Source of the DNA: Pachydiplax longipennis
Lineage: Eukaryota; Arthropoda; Insecta; Odonata; Libellulidae
Assembly: GCA_036926295.1 (NCBI GenBank)
Contig: JAVFKF010000019.1
Location: 27,618,001-27,682,000, forward strand
Direction: 5' to 3'
DNA length: 64,000 bases
Every line of letters starts with the position of its first letter. Position 1 is the first letter of the stretch. Below the pieces are notes generated by a model. That model was not told the DNA's origin and searched no databases. It saw nothing but the letters and a program-made list of their open reading frames with translations. The position numbers and the translations under genes were made by a program. Below, piece after piece: positions 36,661-48,590 of this stretch.

Positions 36661-36939
36661 AAGCGCAAGGATAGCAAAAATACTGACAATAGAGGAGAGT
36701 GCTAGGCTTAATTTGGCGAACCGTGACACTTTCGGAGAGGCGACCGGTAACTTATAGAGAATGAATCATACAAATCAACTCTTGGTCCCCCTTAGGGGTG
36801 CCTAATTCTCTGAAATCCTCATTAATTTTGTAACTCCACTTGGATTTATCCCAGAGTGCTTTGGGTCTTCTTCAAAGACTTGTGTTCTCTTTCTCATCAA
36901 ATCACAATGTGTACCATCACGTCTTTTTAAACCCCTGCG

Positions 36940-37020
36940 CGTGTGGGAGTCGCTGAGTGGTGAGGTCGTCCCCTCAGATTCGTCAAAGGATCGCTGTTTC
37001 TGAAATCTAATTCAGAATTA
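36940..37020 (+). repeat. possible tRNA-derived SINE fragment
   Basis: Gtgggagtcgctgagtggtg, then aggtcgtcccctcag, resembles a serine- or leucine-type tRNA 5' half (box A gctgagtggtgaggtcg). A box B-like tctaattca lies about 50 bases further. Pairing of arms is poor and the 3' half is degenerate. It is a weaker call than 36556. Confidence 0.35.
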
Positions 37021-40000
37021 GCAGCGGAAGAAGTGCAGGCTAAATTTCTCTTGATTAAGATTACTTGTTAGATATACAAGTTTATGGGTTGAAAACGGGA
37101 GATAGCTGAAAACAATACTAAAGAAAAAATCATTTAAAGAAGTTTATGCGTTAATTGCTTGGTATGCAACTCATGCAATTTGGGAGATATCCTGTGAATG
37201 ACGCATGAAGAATAATAAGGGCTATTTATTCTAAAGATAACCCCCACATACGAATAACTTTTCCCGATTATAACCCGCAAGTCAATAACATAATAATCTT
37301 TCTTCATAATTAATATATAATATATATTTTATATTAATATACAATATCTATTGATAACATAAAGTTGAACTATTCGTGGTAATAAATGAGAATCTGTTAT
37401 TTCATTTTCTTAAAATAGATTAAGTGAGAGAAAATAGTTGTCATATGAAACCGAAAAATTTTATAGCAAAACATAACTGTTTCGCCTAAATGATTATACT
37501 TTTCGGAAAGTAAAATTATTGTATCTTCACTTTACTGTAGATAGAGGCATTTAAATAAAATAGAATATCGTTAAATGAAGTGGTTTGAGACATTTGATTA
37601 ATCGATGTGTATCAACTTAAATAAATAATACATCAGTGACTGTTTGAAGGGAGTGAGGCTTTTCTGGCATGCCGACTAAAGGAATTCTTGTTTTCTCAGG
37701 CGGATCATCTACTCCACTACGTCAATAACCAGTTTTTAATTATCTAATTTGAATATCATTATAAAGATATCTCAATTAATGGACCTTTTACATGAGTTTC
37801 AACTTTCGAAGTTGATTTACAATTAATTATACGTCACAAGAACAAAGGATACAAGCTTCCCGTTAATTAAAAGCAGAGTTCAGTCAAAAAATCACTTGCA
37901 AATCAGAACAACTGTATTACGTAATGCTGAGAATGAGATTTCATCGAGAGGTATTTATTTTAGACCTAACAATTAATTATTTCCTTAGATATAAATATAA
38001 TATAGAAATTCGGGAATGCGATAGTCAAAGATAACTTTGAATTTTACCGAATCTACATGAAAGTATATTTCAGATATTCTTAAAGATTCAAATCTCCGAA
38101 TAGGCCGTCTATGAATGAAATGAATTATGCTGTTGTAGAATTTGAAGACAAAGTAATACATTTCTTAGTCATACTTCTAACAGTAAGTAATGGTTGGCTC
38201 AACAAAATTAATGTTCAGCATTTTGTAGAACCATTTTCTAACCCTTTTATTTGGCATTGGTATTTGTTGATTTATGATATAAATAGAAAACGCATTCATA
38301 CGTCTCTCTGATCTGGTTCTTAGACAAAACAGCCTCCACAAAGCGGGACCCGTGACAGATATTTTTAGGTTCGGAGATGGAAGTCTAACTTTCAGAGTGG
38401 TTCATTAGGATTACGACTAATGGAAGAGACCGCATTCCTAGACGCTCTCTAGTAGTTAAAATAACGTTAAGAAGAGATTGTCGAACAGCCGCACCTCGAC
38501 GAGTGGTAAGGAATGTACTGACAAAGGAAATGGAAATTACGTTGTAATTGTACTACAGGACTCATTTTCATGTCATTTGGAGCGCTGATTCAGAAAATTA
38601 CACCTACTAATGAGAGGCACAACCAGAAACTCTAATTTAACAAAAACAGAGCAAAGTATACCAGTATGCCAAAATGTACATAGAGAATGTATAAAATAAC
38701 ATAGCAAAATCTACTTATTAGGATTAACGAACGGAAGTGGCGGAAGGGTATGAATAATTTTCGGTGTGATTCACCCTTGAGTACGATCTACAGAATTCAT
38801 CATTCAGATATTTTTACATCAATACGAATTCAAACGCAGGTATATTAGGATAATAAAGAAGTATTCAATAAAGAAATAATTTTAGGAATTTCAGTTTTCG
38901 CTTTCAACGAGAAATTAATTTGTTTCCAGGCACTAGAGTAATGATAAGGTACTGAGAAGGACGTTCCCTGAGTAGTCTCCCTCACCATTACCGAAAATCT
39001 ATTTCGGCGAAATGCATTATGCAACGCTGAAAAGAAGTTGAACGCTGTCTTTCACTGACCATGTTGAAGGTCTTTAATAAATAGCAGTCATTTCGCATTG
39101 CTTCCATCATTTCCTATTATTTTCCTAGATTACCCATAACCACGTTCTTTACAGCTAAAATCATACCCATTACGATTTTTTGACCTCAAATCATACATCT
39201 TGTTTTTAACTCTAACATTGGTTAATAAAATTATTATGGTTTTTAGTACTAGTAAAGCTAATTTTTTCTATCCATCCACTAATTTAAATAAAGAAATACA
39301 ATATTTGCCAAAATAAGGCGACAATAATAGTATATTGCGTGAAATTATCATGAAGTAGGAGTATTAGTAGTATAATCTAGTACAATTAGTTTTATAATAA
39401 ACGATTTACATATATAGCTGCATTTGCTTTAAAATAATACGTAATATGGGTGCTTAATGTAATGCTGGATGTAATAGTTACGCTGTTTCCAAATGCTGCA
39501 TGACTTATTTAATGGATTAACGCCACCTTAATGTCTTGGAGACACATGAGTAAACCAACCATCCAAGCTCACAAGTTATATCTTACTTTGTACGTTCTCA
39601 GCAACGTAAACAGACGCAAGATAACTAAATTAAATGAAGTTTGCAGTAAATAGAGCACGCGTTGGCAAGGAAGCGATTACGAATTTCAGTCTTCTTAAAA
39701 TAATCCACTAGCTTACAATAAATGAACTAGATAAATAAAGCAAAAAAATTAATTAAAATGTAAATATGAATAAAAATATGATAAAAAATAGAAGGTGAAA
39801 CTTGATTTTACGGTCATCAGTAATAAAACGTTTTATTGGAAAAATGCAGCAAGGAAATTTATACGAAGGAAAATATAAAAATAAGGGAATAAAAATCCGG
39901 TTAAAAAAATTAGTTTCCAAAAATTGTAATTATCGGAGTATAATTTTGAAGATAATTCTCTTATAATTCGTCCGTTCTTAAATAAACTCAAATTTGAGGG

Positions 40001-40769
40001 GAAGTAAGCATTATCAAGTAGGTGAACGCACATTCAATATTGAGGCGCGTGGGAGATAATATGATGACAAGTTTGAAAAAGCACTCGAAATTTTCTTGGA
40101 TAATTATTATATGATAACGTTCCTGGTAAAATCCGCCTTTTACCGCTTTAAAAATTATATAAAAAATTTCGCACAGAGCGTTCACAAATTATTCAGAGAA
40201 TTATAATGGATGAAATGGGAAATAATCTGAAAAAAGAAAGAATTGGAAAAGCCCTAAATACTAATACATTTCAACATTATCAAATCAGGAAAGTCTCCGA
40301 CTGAATGGTGGCACATTCTAAGAGCTTCTTTGGAAAAGTTCTCAATATCTATGAAAATGTTGGAAGTTTACCTTAACGAAAAACCTCTCTCGTTTGGTGC
40401 TTAACGTGGGTGGACGATTTCAAACGAACAGTGAACATGATATATTTTCTGACTTATCGTCGGAAATTACACTAAATGAACTAGACGAGAGCTTCATTCG
40501 CGAGCTCAATCTTTGCAAATTCATGCATTCCCAAGATCGCATGTAAATTAGACCAGTAAAAAACTGACACCATTTACGTCATAACTGGAAATATAAAAAT
40601 GACTGATCGTTGAGTATTGTTCAACTATATCAGATCTGATTTATGTGTAAAAATAAATTTTGTACGTACTTTGTATTTATATAGATATAGACTTATTAAT
40701 TTTTTTAATTCACAAATTATTTAACAATTTCCGGAATGTCCGATATAATGGACATAGGGTCTGAAAGGG
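37021..40769. other. AT-rich intergenic DNA
   Basis: About 3.7 kb with no credible gene; ORFs are below 70 codons. AT palindromes such as aatatataatatatat occur near 37312-37335. I could not match other parts to repeats elsewhere in the window. Confidence 0.55.
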
Positions 40770-40852
40770 TTCTAGAATTCTAGAAAGTTCTAGAAAGGGT
40801 AGAATTTCTACGCAGCCTAATTATTTAGTAGTAGAATTTCTAAAGTGCTTCG
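40764..40852 (+). repeat. ttctagaa-rich clustered repeats
   Basis: The motif gttctagaa/attctagaa occurs three times between 40767 and 40798. It is followed by two copies of gtagaatttcta at about 40798 and 40831. These short direct repeats, partly self-complementary, indicate local slippage. They lie just before the inverted SINE copy at 40872. Confidence 0.7.
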
Positions 40853-40871
40853 ATATGAGGTCATTTCACCC

Positions 40872-40958
40872 ATATAGTTCCCCACCCGGGAATGGAACCT
40901 GGGAAAGCTTTCACCTGAAAAATCGAGAGCCCAACCCACTTGGCTATCAGGGTTAGCT
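40872..40958 (-). repeat. tRNA-derived SINE copy, inverted
   Basis: On the minus strand it reads gctaaccctgatagccaagt, then gggttgggctctcgat, a spacer, and caggttccattcccgggtgg. Box A (tagccaagtgggttgggc) and box B (ggttccattcc) are both clear and about 40 bases apart. The acceptor stem is not conserved, so it is a SINE head and not a tRNA gene. It is close to the copies at 36556 and 48479 in box A. Confidence 0.6.
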
Positions 40959-42209
40959 TCATTTTTACGACCTCTATTACCATAATGAATATTCTCAACC
41001 GAGGGAGTGGTTTATCCTATAATTCATGCAATTGTGGCAGATTATCGCAAAAATAAACATTCGTCATTACATTTACATTCCTTCGCATACTACAAATATT
41101 ATTTCTATTTGTACCGCGATAAAGGCAGATTAATTTTCTAAAACCGCTGAAAAATACCTTTGGAGTGAATTGGAGTAAAATGTAGTAAGCAGTAGTAAAG
41201 TAGATTATTATATCTCGGAAAAGTTATTCAGCTACCAATTTTAATCTAGGAATTGACCAAAAAGTAAAAGAAATTTTCAAGAATTGAATTAATATATTTA
41301 GAGTAATCGTAAAAATTTCTAAAAAGCTAGCAATAATTTATTTAGGTTTAATGTTTTAGAGAAGAAAATCTGACATTTGAGTAATCTGTAAATTTATCAG
41401 GGATCTTACAAACCTGAAAGGAAAATTTGAAGTAACTGTATGTAATTCCATTAACGTTGCATAAAGTAATTTTTGGAAATTGACAGAAATTATTGGGAAA
41501 ATTCAGATATGAATATCATAAATGATGGCTCACCTAGGAATGTCTTTAATAAAGATAGCTAATTATTTTTGTTTCCCAATTTTATGCTAAATAAGTTAAT
41601 GAAAGAGAAATACACAGAGGTATGCAGAACTCACTTCAGGATTTTCTGGAAAATGATTGCCTATAGCCTAAAATAGAGACAGTTGGGATATGCCCCAACC
41701 GATCGCTGTTTGTATACAAAACGAGAGTTTGCTGGAGATCGTGACAAGTAAAGTGCGCCTGATTGATGCTTATTGATTTTAGAGGATGCTAGTCGATCGA
41801 GAAATTTCGAGAGGGAGCGCGAAATTTTCCTTGGATAGAAAGAAAAATAATTCCCGGAAAACATAAACTGACTTTTGTAAAGTTTGCTAATTTAATAACC
41901 ATTTTATTACAGAACCAATAAAAGATTCTACAGCTCATAATACTGCCATTTCCTACATTTCTAAAATATGTAATAGCTTTTGACGTAGAGTAAACAAAGA
42001 AAATAATATTTTGAATTCTTTCACATTTTTTCTGACTAGCTGTCCATCAGAAACACTGGAATGGATTCGTAAACAAAAGTGAGCACAATGAAAATAGAAG
42101 GTAAAAGAAAAATGCATACTTGGGCTTATGTCTATCATGAGTTCGTATAAAAACATTCTCTGTATTAAAATAAAATTTCCTTGGAAATAATATTGCAATG
42201 TCGTGCTCA

Positions 42210-42261
42210 CTTCAATGACTTGAAGTATTCCAGAATGTTTCAATGACTTGAAGCATTCTGG
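42210..42261. repeat. direct and inverted repeats around ttcaatgacttgaag
   Basis: Ttcaatgacttgaag occurs twice, at about 42211 and 42239, and is itself nearly palindromic (cttcaa-tgac-ttgaag). The second copy sits inside a larger inverted repeat at 42230-42261. There ccagaatg pairs with cattctgg and the inner ttcaa pairs with ttgaa, giving a 14-bp stem with one weak pair. This could fold as a compact RNA hairpin. No other evidence for an RNA gene is present. Confidence 0.7.
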
Positions 42262-42898
42262 AGACAGGAAAGTCATAGAAAAGAGGTATCCTAGCACTGG
42301 GACAAAACTACGAGGACCTTTTCAGTATTTTCGGTTTGAAGCTAATTATAACCGTCCACACGAGCAGCTGGGAGGACGAAATTCTCTAGAACACAATACT
42401 AGGGTTCCAGGATTAAACTCCATACCCTTCTAGAATGCTAAGGAGGAAATATAGGTAACATTTAGAAATGGTTCCAAAAGTTAACGCTAAATCCAGAAGG
42501 TTGACCACTATTTATATGCGGTGTGCAGCTTCGTAAGGCCAGTAAAACATTAACGAGCGTAATCTGGCATTCAGCATGAATATCTGAGGGGTTAAATAAT
42601 TTTTCTTACGTGGTTTTATTTACCTAATGAACCTTGTTCAAATAATAATAAAACGACTTCATTCGAGAAAGATTACGATCAATCGGAAAATATCAGCGAA
42701 ATAACATGATTATTTTCTAGAGCAAAAAATAAAAAGGATTAAGCGCGACCCGCCGTATAGAGGATTATTCAAAGTAATTTAATCAAATATTTAAATCCAA
42801 ATGTTTGGCTATCCCCGCTGTAGTATGGTGGAGTCGTTCCTCAGGGAAATTTTTATCTAAATTTAAATTTTTATTACTTTATGCAAATTTCTAAGTGT

Positions 42899-42972
42899 AC
42901 CCCGGCCTCATTGGCGGAGTATTTAGCGTTAGATACAGCCCCAAATTCTCGGGATCTAATCCCGGATAATCA
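42899..42972 (+). repeat. tRNA-derived SINE head
   Basis: Ctcattggcggagtatttag, then cgttagatac, resembles an A-box D-arm region. Gggatctaatcccgg fits a degenerate box B with a T-stem-like inverted pair (cggga/tcccg). The element is followed by AT-rich DNA and has no acceptor stem. The family affiliation is unclear. Confidence 0.45.
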
Positions 42973-45900
42973 TATTTTTCTTATTAAGGAATGGTTGTAA
43001 TTATGCGTCCGATTATCCATTTAAGGATTGGTGACAGGATAAACATCCCCCTGTCGTAAACATCAGCGCCAAAACTAAAACATTCTCATCATAATCACCC
43101 TCCATCATCAAAAATCACTGCGGACGCCCTAAGTGATAGAAATACGGTAAATAGAGAAAAGAAGATGTGTATGTACTTCTAAATTGCGAGCTTTTTGGAC
43201 TTTTTAGGAATCGATGTCCTAATCCATCATTTTAATCCAATATTATTTAAAAAGTATGGGTTTACGCAGTAGTTATTACAACTTACGTAATGAGAAACAC
43301 ATGGTATACAGGCTCTATGTCCTAGAAGACAATACTTATGTTTAAGGTCACCCGGTATTGAATAATAGAATAATGTTATTAGAAGGCCTGAAATTGGTGT
43401 AGATTTTTTTAGAGAGTTAAGATTATAAATAAATTTTCAAGATTCAACGGACTGTATCATAAAAGAAAGAAAACGTTTCAAATCATATATCTATGTAATT
43501 TACATATACCAAAATAATGAAATTCTCGTAAATTAAACTTGAAATTATTAGTTGATTAAAAATCCGTCGGAAAAATAAAATTCCAAACGCCAATACAAAC
43601 TTTAATTCCGAAATTTTATCAATTTCTATAATCTGCACTAATTCATTTCCTGTTTTGAGCAAAATTGAAGAAGATGAGTTAAATAGGAAACAACAGGCGA
43701 AGAGATCGGATTATTCTCTCAAGAGAAGCTACAAATTCAGGTAACTTCGAGTTAAGAGGGAATCCTAGAATTTGTTGGAACAGAAGATAAATAGTAGTAG
43801 AAATTGTTTCTCTTACGTACCCCTATTAAATTACTTAATGATTGCCGTTATAATTATTTACGGCTCTACCTAACCTAGAGGATTGCTAAAATGGGGAAAT
43901 CGTAAGTGGTTATATTTATTAGATAATATTATGAAGGATTCCTCATCTGGGAGTGGATATATGATCGAATCCATTAAGAGTATCGGCAGAACATCGAAGT
44001 TCGTCAGAGAAGTATCGTTGATTCCACTTCTGCAGCGTAAATCGGTAAAGTGCGTTGGCTTAGGTGTGAATACCCCGTGAACACGGCTGGCTACCAATCC
44101 CCTCGTTAAAAATGGCACCATTCTATTTCTAGTACTCAGCTGGAGAGGGAGGAAGAGGGGCAGGCAGATACACAGAATTCACAGCTTCTTCCTGGAGCCG
44201 CATGTCGTCTCCACTTCCTCGCATTCGACATTGTTTGTTTCCCCGATTGCTCATTTATTGCACGTCTAGGTTACTTTTGGAGGGCCGTTAAAGATGTCAC
44301 TACGTGCTTGCAGTCGAATTTCTAGTGCGATCCAAGATCCTTTTCCGTTATGAGTCACCGAATTCGTATTGGGTGCTTCATCGAATAGCCTTTTAAAGAT
44401 TTACTTGCAAAAGACATTTCTAACTAACGCAATAAATTATTGAGGAAGAAAAATCGACGCAATAAAAGTGAGGAGTTTCACAGGACATTTACAGGAGAAA
44501 AGCTCAATCTGCAAATTTTCTCTAAATACAAGAAACTAATTTCCCATGTGAAAAAGTCTCTCTATCCATGAATTTTTATTTGACGATAATGATGTTGGAC
44601 ACACATCGAGATTAGCCATTCAGTTTTAGTAAAACTACCATCAAGTACTCTCGGATTAACGAAAACTTGTGATGATGCTTAGGATACTTGGGAATAGCAA
44701 TTTTAGTAAAAACTGGTCAATTAATTCGGAAAAAATCGCCATATAAATCATTATACAATAAAAAATAAATTCCATCTCCCATCAAAATTTTAAAATAGAT
44801 ATTACTTCTAATTTTTATTTTGTGGAACTCTCCGATATTCATTCTGAAATAATAATAGTAGTACTTATTCGTTCGAAAAGCATTTTGTAAAGTGGATAAA
44901 TGAAGTCCAAAGACTATAAAAATAACTCGAAGTTTCAGCGATTAAATTGACAAATTAATTGCACAATTATTTGGATGGAGTATTAGAAGAAAGAGAGGTC
45001 TATTCAAGTCTTCTAAATGCAATATATTTCAAGTCAATTGTAGGGCGAAATTAACCACTCATTAGAATCAGAAAAGTATAATTACTAAAAAAGTAATAAT
45101 ATAATTGTTTCAGGATTTTACCTAGGGGTCAATAAATATCACTTAACCCCGTGACATCCTTCAATATGTTTATTTTCATGCAAAATTGTTTGAGGCCAAA
45201 TAATGCTACTTTAAGACAAAATAAAGGTTATTTCTGTAAAAGATTGCCAAAATTATTTTGTTGAAATGTTTTCAATTGTGAACCCTATGCTAAGCGATAG
45301 ACTAATAAGGCACGATGATAAATAGGGTTCTTTTCCATACTGTTCACTCATAAATTCTCTAAGTGATAGCTTCTAAAGCCAGCCGTAAAGACATTCAGAT
45401 GCTAATAAGAGAGAGACGCCGCCGACTCTGAAGACCGTTTTCGTTGGATAACCGCAGGTGGCAACGTTTTCCGTGTTAGATACCAAAAATACCTATTAGC
45501 AGAAGAGGCATCTCCTAGACTCTCCTATCGTATACCCATTCTGTCGATCCGTTCCAAGTGGCAGTTAATCGAAGCATATAAATTTAAGTCGTAAAATGAA
45601 ACTCGATAAGTGTTTTCCGCGATTTTATGGTTGAGGTGAAACACATCTAATGGTGAAAATGGATAGACAAGCATCTTTCTGAGCGGAACCCCTGTCGTTA
45701 CTGTCACAGAAATTTGGTCCCGCAACCAGGTTTTAATTCTCCAGGAAATGCTTATCGTACTTTGAATTCCATGACCATGAAATAAAATTTCGTTTTAATT
45801 TTAATCTCCTCTAATGCGCCCAGGGTCAAAAAGTTTTACGGTCGTTGCACTTCGATAACAATGAAGGCCACACTGTCCAGCATAGAGCCTGTATGCATTC

Positions 45901-45976
45901 CTCCAATACCCAATGAGAACTGACTTTGACTAACTGTCTGGAGCGATTTGACACTTAATTGCGAATTCAAATTTCC
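42973..45976. other. AT-rich intergenic DNA
   Basis: No credible gene. Around 44120-44290 is a GC-richer patch with an E-box (cagctg at 44139) and a purine-rich run (gagagggaggaagagg) followed by ccgcatgtcgtctcc. Two ORFs on opposite strands (43870-44121 and 43883-44080) overlap and look like chance. Nothing else is recognised. Confidence 0.5.
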
Positions 45977-46168
45977 GGACGAATATTTATTTATTTATCA
46001 AAAGATTCACATACAGCGGTGCCGCCAGTTTAAGGTGAATGCCAGAAAACAAACTAAAACTAAATATACACAACAATATGAAATAAGAAAATCAACAAAT
46101 AAAAAATACGACAAAAATATATACACAAATACGAACTAAGGAAATTATTTACAAGGATATTTATACTA
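45977..46168 (-). mobile_element. LINE 3' UTR with (AAAT)n tail
   Basis: This is the minus-strand continuation of the LINE ORF relic at 46169-46321. It runs about 190 bases after the stop and ends in tgataaataaataaat, a short simple tail of the kind left by target-primed reverse transcription. It contains T-rich and gt-rich stretches and no ORF on the element's strand. The plus ORF at 45948-46139 is its antisense shadow. Confidence 0.6.
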
Positions 46169-46321
46169 TCATTCTTTCAAGAATGCATCAAGTGAAAGCC
46201 TGAAAGTGTCTATAGAGGGAGGAAGAGAATTTAAAAGATTAGGAAGTCTGTTTAATAGGTAACGATGCGCGATGGATAGTCTAAATCTAGGGACATGCAG
46301 AAGAGGAGTTAGTCTGTTGCC
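46169..46321 (-). pseudogene. truncated LINE reverse-transcriptase C-terminus
   Basis: A 51-codon minus-strand frame ends at a TGA at 46169-46171. It contains RLTPLLHVPRFRLSIAHRY followed by LLNRLPNLLNSLPPSIDTFR and LSLDAFLKE. The pattern R..Y..NR.P.L.N.LP..I....S..LDAFLK is the typical C-terminal end of ORF2 in non-LTR retrotransposons of the jockey/CR1/L2-like group. In these it lies after the reverse-transcriptase domain and just before the 3' UTR. A stop sits immediately upstream in frame, and the rest of ORF2 is missing, as expected for a 5'-truncated, dead insertion. Confidence 0.75.
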
Positions 46322-47899
46322 CTAGGTGGATATCGTCTTAGAGAAAGTGAAGCAAGAAACGTTTTGCAAGATCATTAATTTTATTCCAAGAATTTAATAC
46401 CTTCATTTTAACCTGAGCCTTAATGCTTCCCTTTTTCTCATTATCTTTACGCCTTGAACTTCTGTTTTCTCCAGAAACTTCTACCTCTATCGTTCTCTTA
46501 ATTAATTTTTGTATCCCAGTGACCCTCCTTGAACGTTTTTCCCCTCACACTTTCTTCTCGTAATTTCTCTAATCAACTTATGTTCAGCTATCGAGAAATT
46601 AATTTCTGGATCTCCAATCAAGCACTTGACTACTATGTAGACTGTAACGTGAAATTTGGGGGTAATACCACCTCTTTCATCGATCTGTTTCAGAAAAGTA
46701 TTATTAAAGTTGCCATAAATGAGCTCGCTGTTGCGTAAATGTACTGTGATCAGTCTACAAACTTCCCTGATGTAACCAAATAACGAGTAATTACGGCACA
46801 ATTGACGAACTGTGACATTTGAAGGAGTATTCGATATCGCAGATTTCTGTCTTGCTACTTGTATTGTGAAGCTTTACAAACGATCTCGCCGTGGCTCTGA
46901 ATCATCTGTTTAACTGCGGGTGAGAATAGGTTGAGTAAACTTCCTCCTTTGAAAATTGGGCTAAGTCGTGAAAGGCAAAATATTCGTAAGTGATAAGACC
47001 TTGAATGGTAAGAATGTTGATGGAGAGTCCATCTGCTTCCTCTTCCTTTCACACATCTGCCTGTAAATCTCGAAACCAAATTTTACGTAGATTTCCTTGA
47101 ACTTACTACTGTTTCACTAAATAAAGATTAAGATAAAGATTAAACAGGCTTAATATTTATTAAAGATTTATTTTCACGTTTATAATGTTACGCACACCTT
47201 GTATTTCCGGCTTGTGACACCTCGTAACTATTATCATCTTTCGAATGAGCACATTCTGAAACCATTCTTCTTAGCTTACATTTCGGCAATGAAAAGAATG
47301 TCTTAATGGTTTCAGATATTTTTTTAAAATTTTATCTTCTGGAGACCCTTAACGAAGATTCTATTTTTACTTTAACCTTCACTCTTTGTGCGATTTTGAC
47401 TATTCTGTCTAGTTTACACTATCAAATAGATAACAGAGAGCATCGGTGCAAAAATGGGGATATTTCTCTTTCATAGTACTTCTGCCATAGTTTATAACTG
47501 ATTCACGAAATTCTTAAGTTATGTACAAAAAAGGACAAAGAAAGTGTATTATTCCACAATTTAAGGAGTTTTCCACAATGCGGAAGATTACAAGTTTCGT
47601 GTTTTTCTTTGTGGTTGGAAAATGGATCATCTCAACGAAATATTACTCGAAAGCTTTTAGTTAAGGGGAAATTATCTAAAATTTACAACTTCGATATCCC
47701 TTCTTTCTATTCTATTGTATCTATTTATATATTATATCTATTATTATATATATCCCTAAATTCCACGCATGAATGTTTCTCTAAATTAAATACAATTTTA
47801 CTCATCCGATATGATCATAGCTTGTTTTACGTCTCGCAAATATAGAAGCCAAGGTAACCGCTAGTCGTATCCTGAGAGTCATCCCTGCATTTAGGCCTC
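46322..47899. other. intergenic DNA
   Basis: Possible further decayed LINE sequence directly upstream of the ORF relic cannot be told from background. ORFs at 46502-46801 (minus) and 46855-47079 (minus) show no domain. No RNA gene or matched repeat was found. Confidence 0.45.
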
Positions 47900-48260
47900 G
47901 ATCTAGACAGAAATAGCTAATTGCTATGCAGGTGGAGCGGAGAAATTTTCGTCTGAAGAGAGAGAAATCCGCAAAGAAGCGCGAAAAGAAAAGATGTCCG
48001 CGGGGTACGGTTCCATTTGAACGTGGGCCAAGCAAAACATGAATTGAGGGTCGTCGAGCCGAGGGAAAGGGGTCAAATGGGGCGCAATGGCTGAGAGATG
48101 GTGAGAAGAAGAGGTCGGGGTGGGGAGAGTGGCGCGATGCGCTCGCGAGATGATCGGAAGACCGCTTTGTACACCTGTGATGATGCTAACGAACATGCCA
48201 CCTCAGAGTCAGAAGATGGTGACGACGAATACGAAATTAGAAAGGAATTATGATGAGAAC
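47900..48260. other. CpG-rich, purine-skewed island
   Basis: A strongly G/A-rich plus strand carries many CpG dinucleotides (gtggagcggag, agaagcgcgaaaag, gagtggcgcgatgcgctcgcgag). Overlapping ORFs exist in three frames (47802-48035 minus, 47924-48196 minus, 48120-48398 plus) with no recognisable family. The strand asymmetry and CpG content contrast with both flanks. It could be a regulatory or conserved non-coding element, or an unrecognised exon cluster. Confidence 0.3.
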
Positions 48261-48478
48261 GTACCGCTGAAACGAAGGCGCCAGCTCCTTGAAGCAGGGT
48301 ACAATGTTAGGGATGAGCAGTTCAGGATTACATCTGTGTTTTCCGTATCTCTTACAGCTGTCTTATACCTTGAAGATTCATTCATTAAGGAATGTTAAAA
48401 TAAAATCCAAGGTAAGTGAACTAACCGCAATTTCCGTAAACTAAAGCGATGTTGAGAAAATCCTTAATTATCTCATTT

Positions 48479-48590
48479 TGGGACTTCCGAATAGTCAAAG
48501 GGGTAGCGCGTTTGCCTTCGATGATGGTGATCCCGAATTCGAATCCCGTTGGGAGCTCATATGTGCGAAATGACCACACCTGTCCCAGCA
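48479..48590 (+). repeat. tRNA-derived SINE copy
   Basis: Tgggacttccgaatagtcaa, aggggtagcgcg (box A region), a spacer, gaattcgaatccc (box B), gttgggagctcatatgtgcg and aaatgacc occur in order. It shares this whole order with 36556, and the part after box B with the inverted fragment at 60144. The ORF on the opposite strand (48421-48663) is only the antisense of this repeat. Confidence 0.65.
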
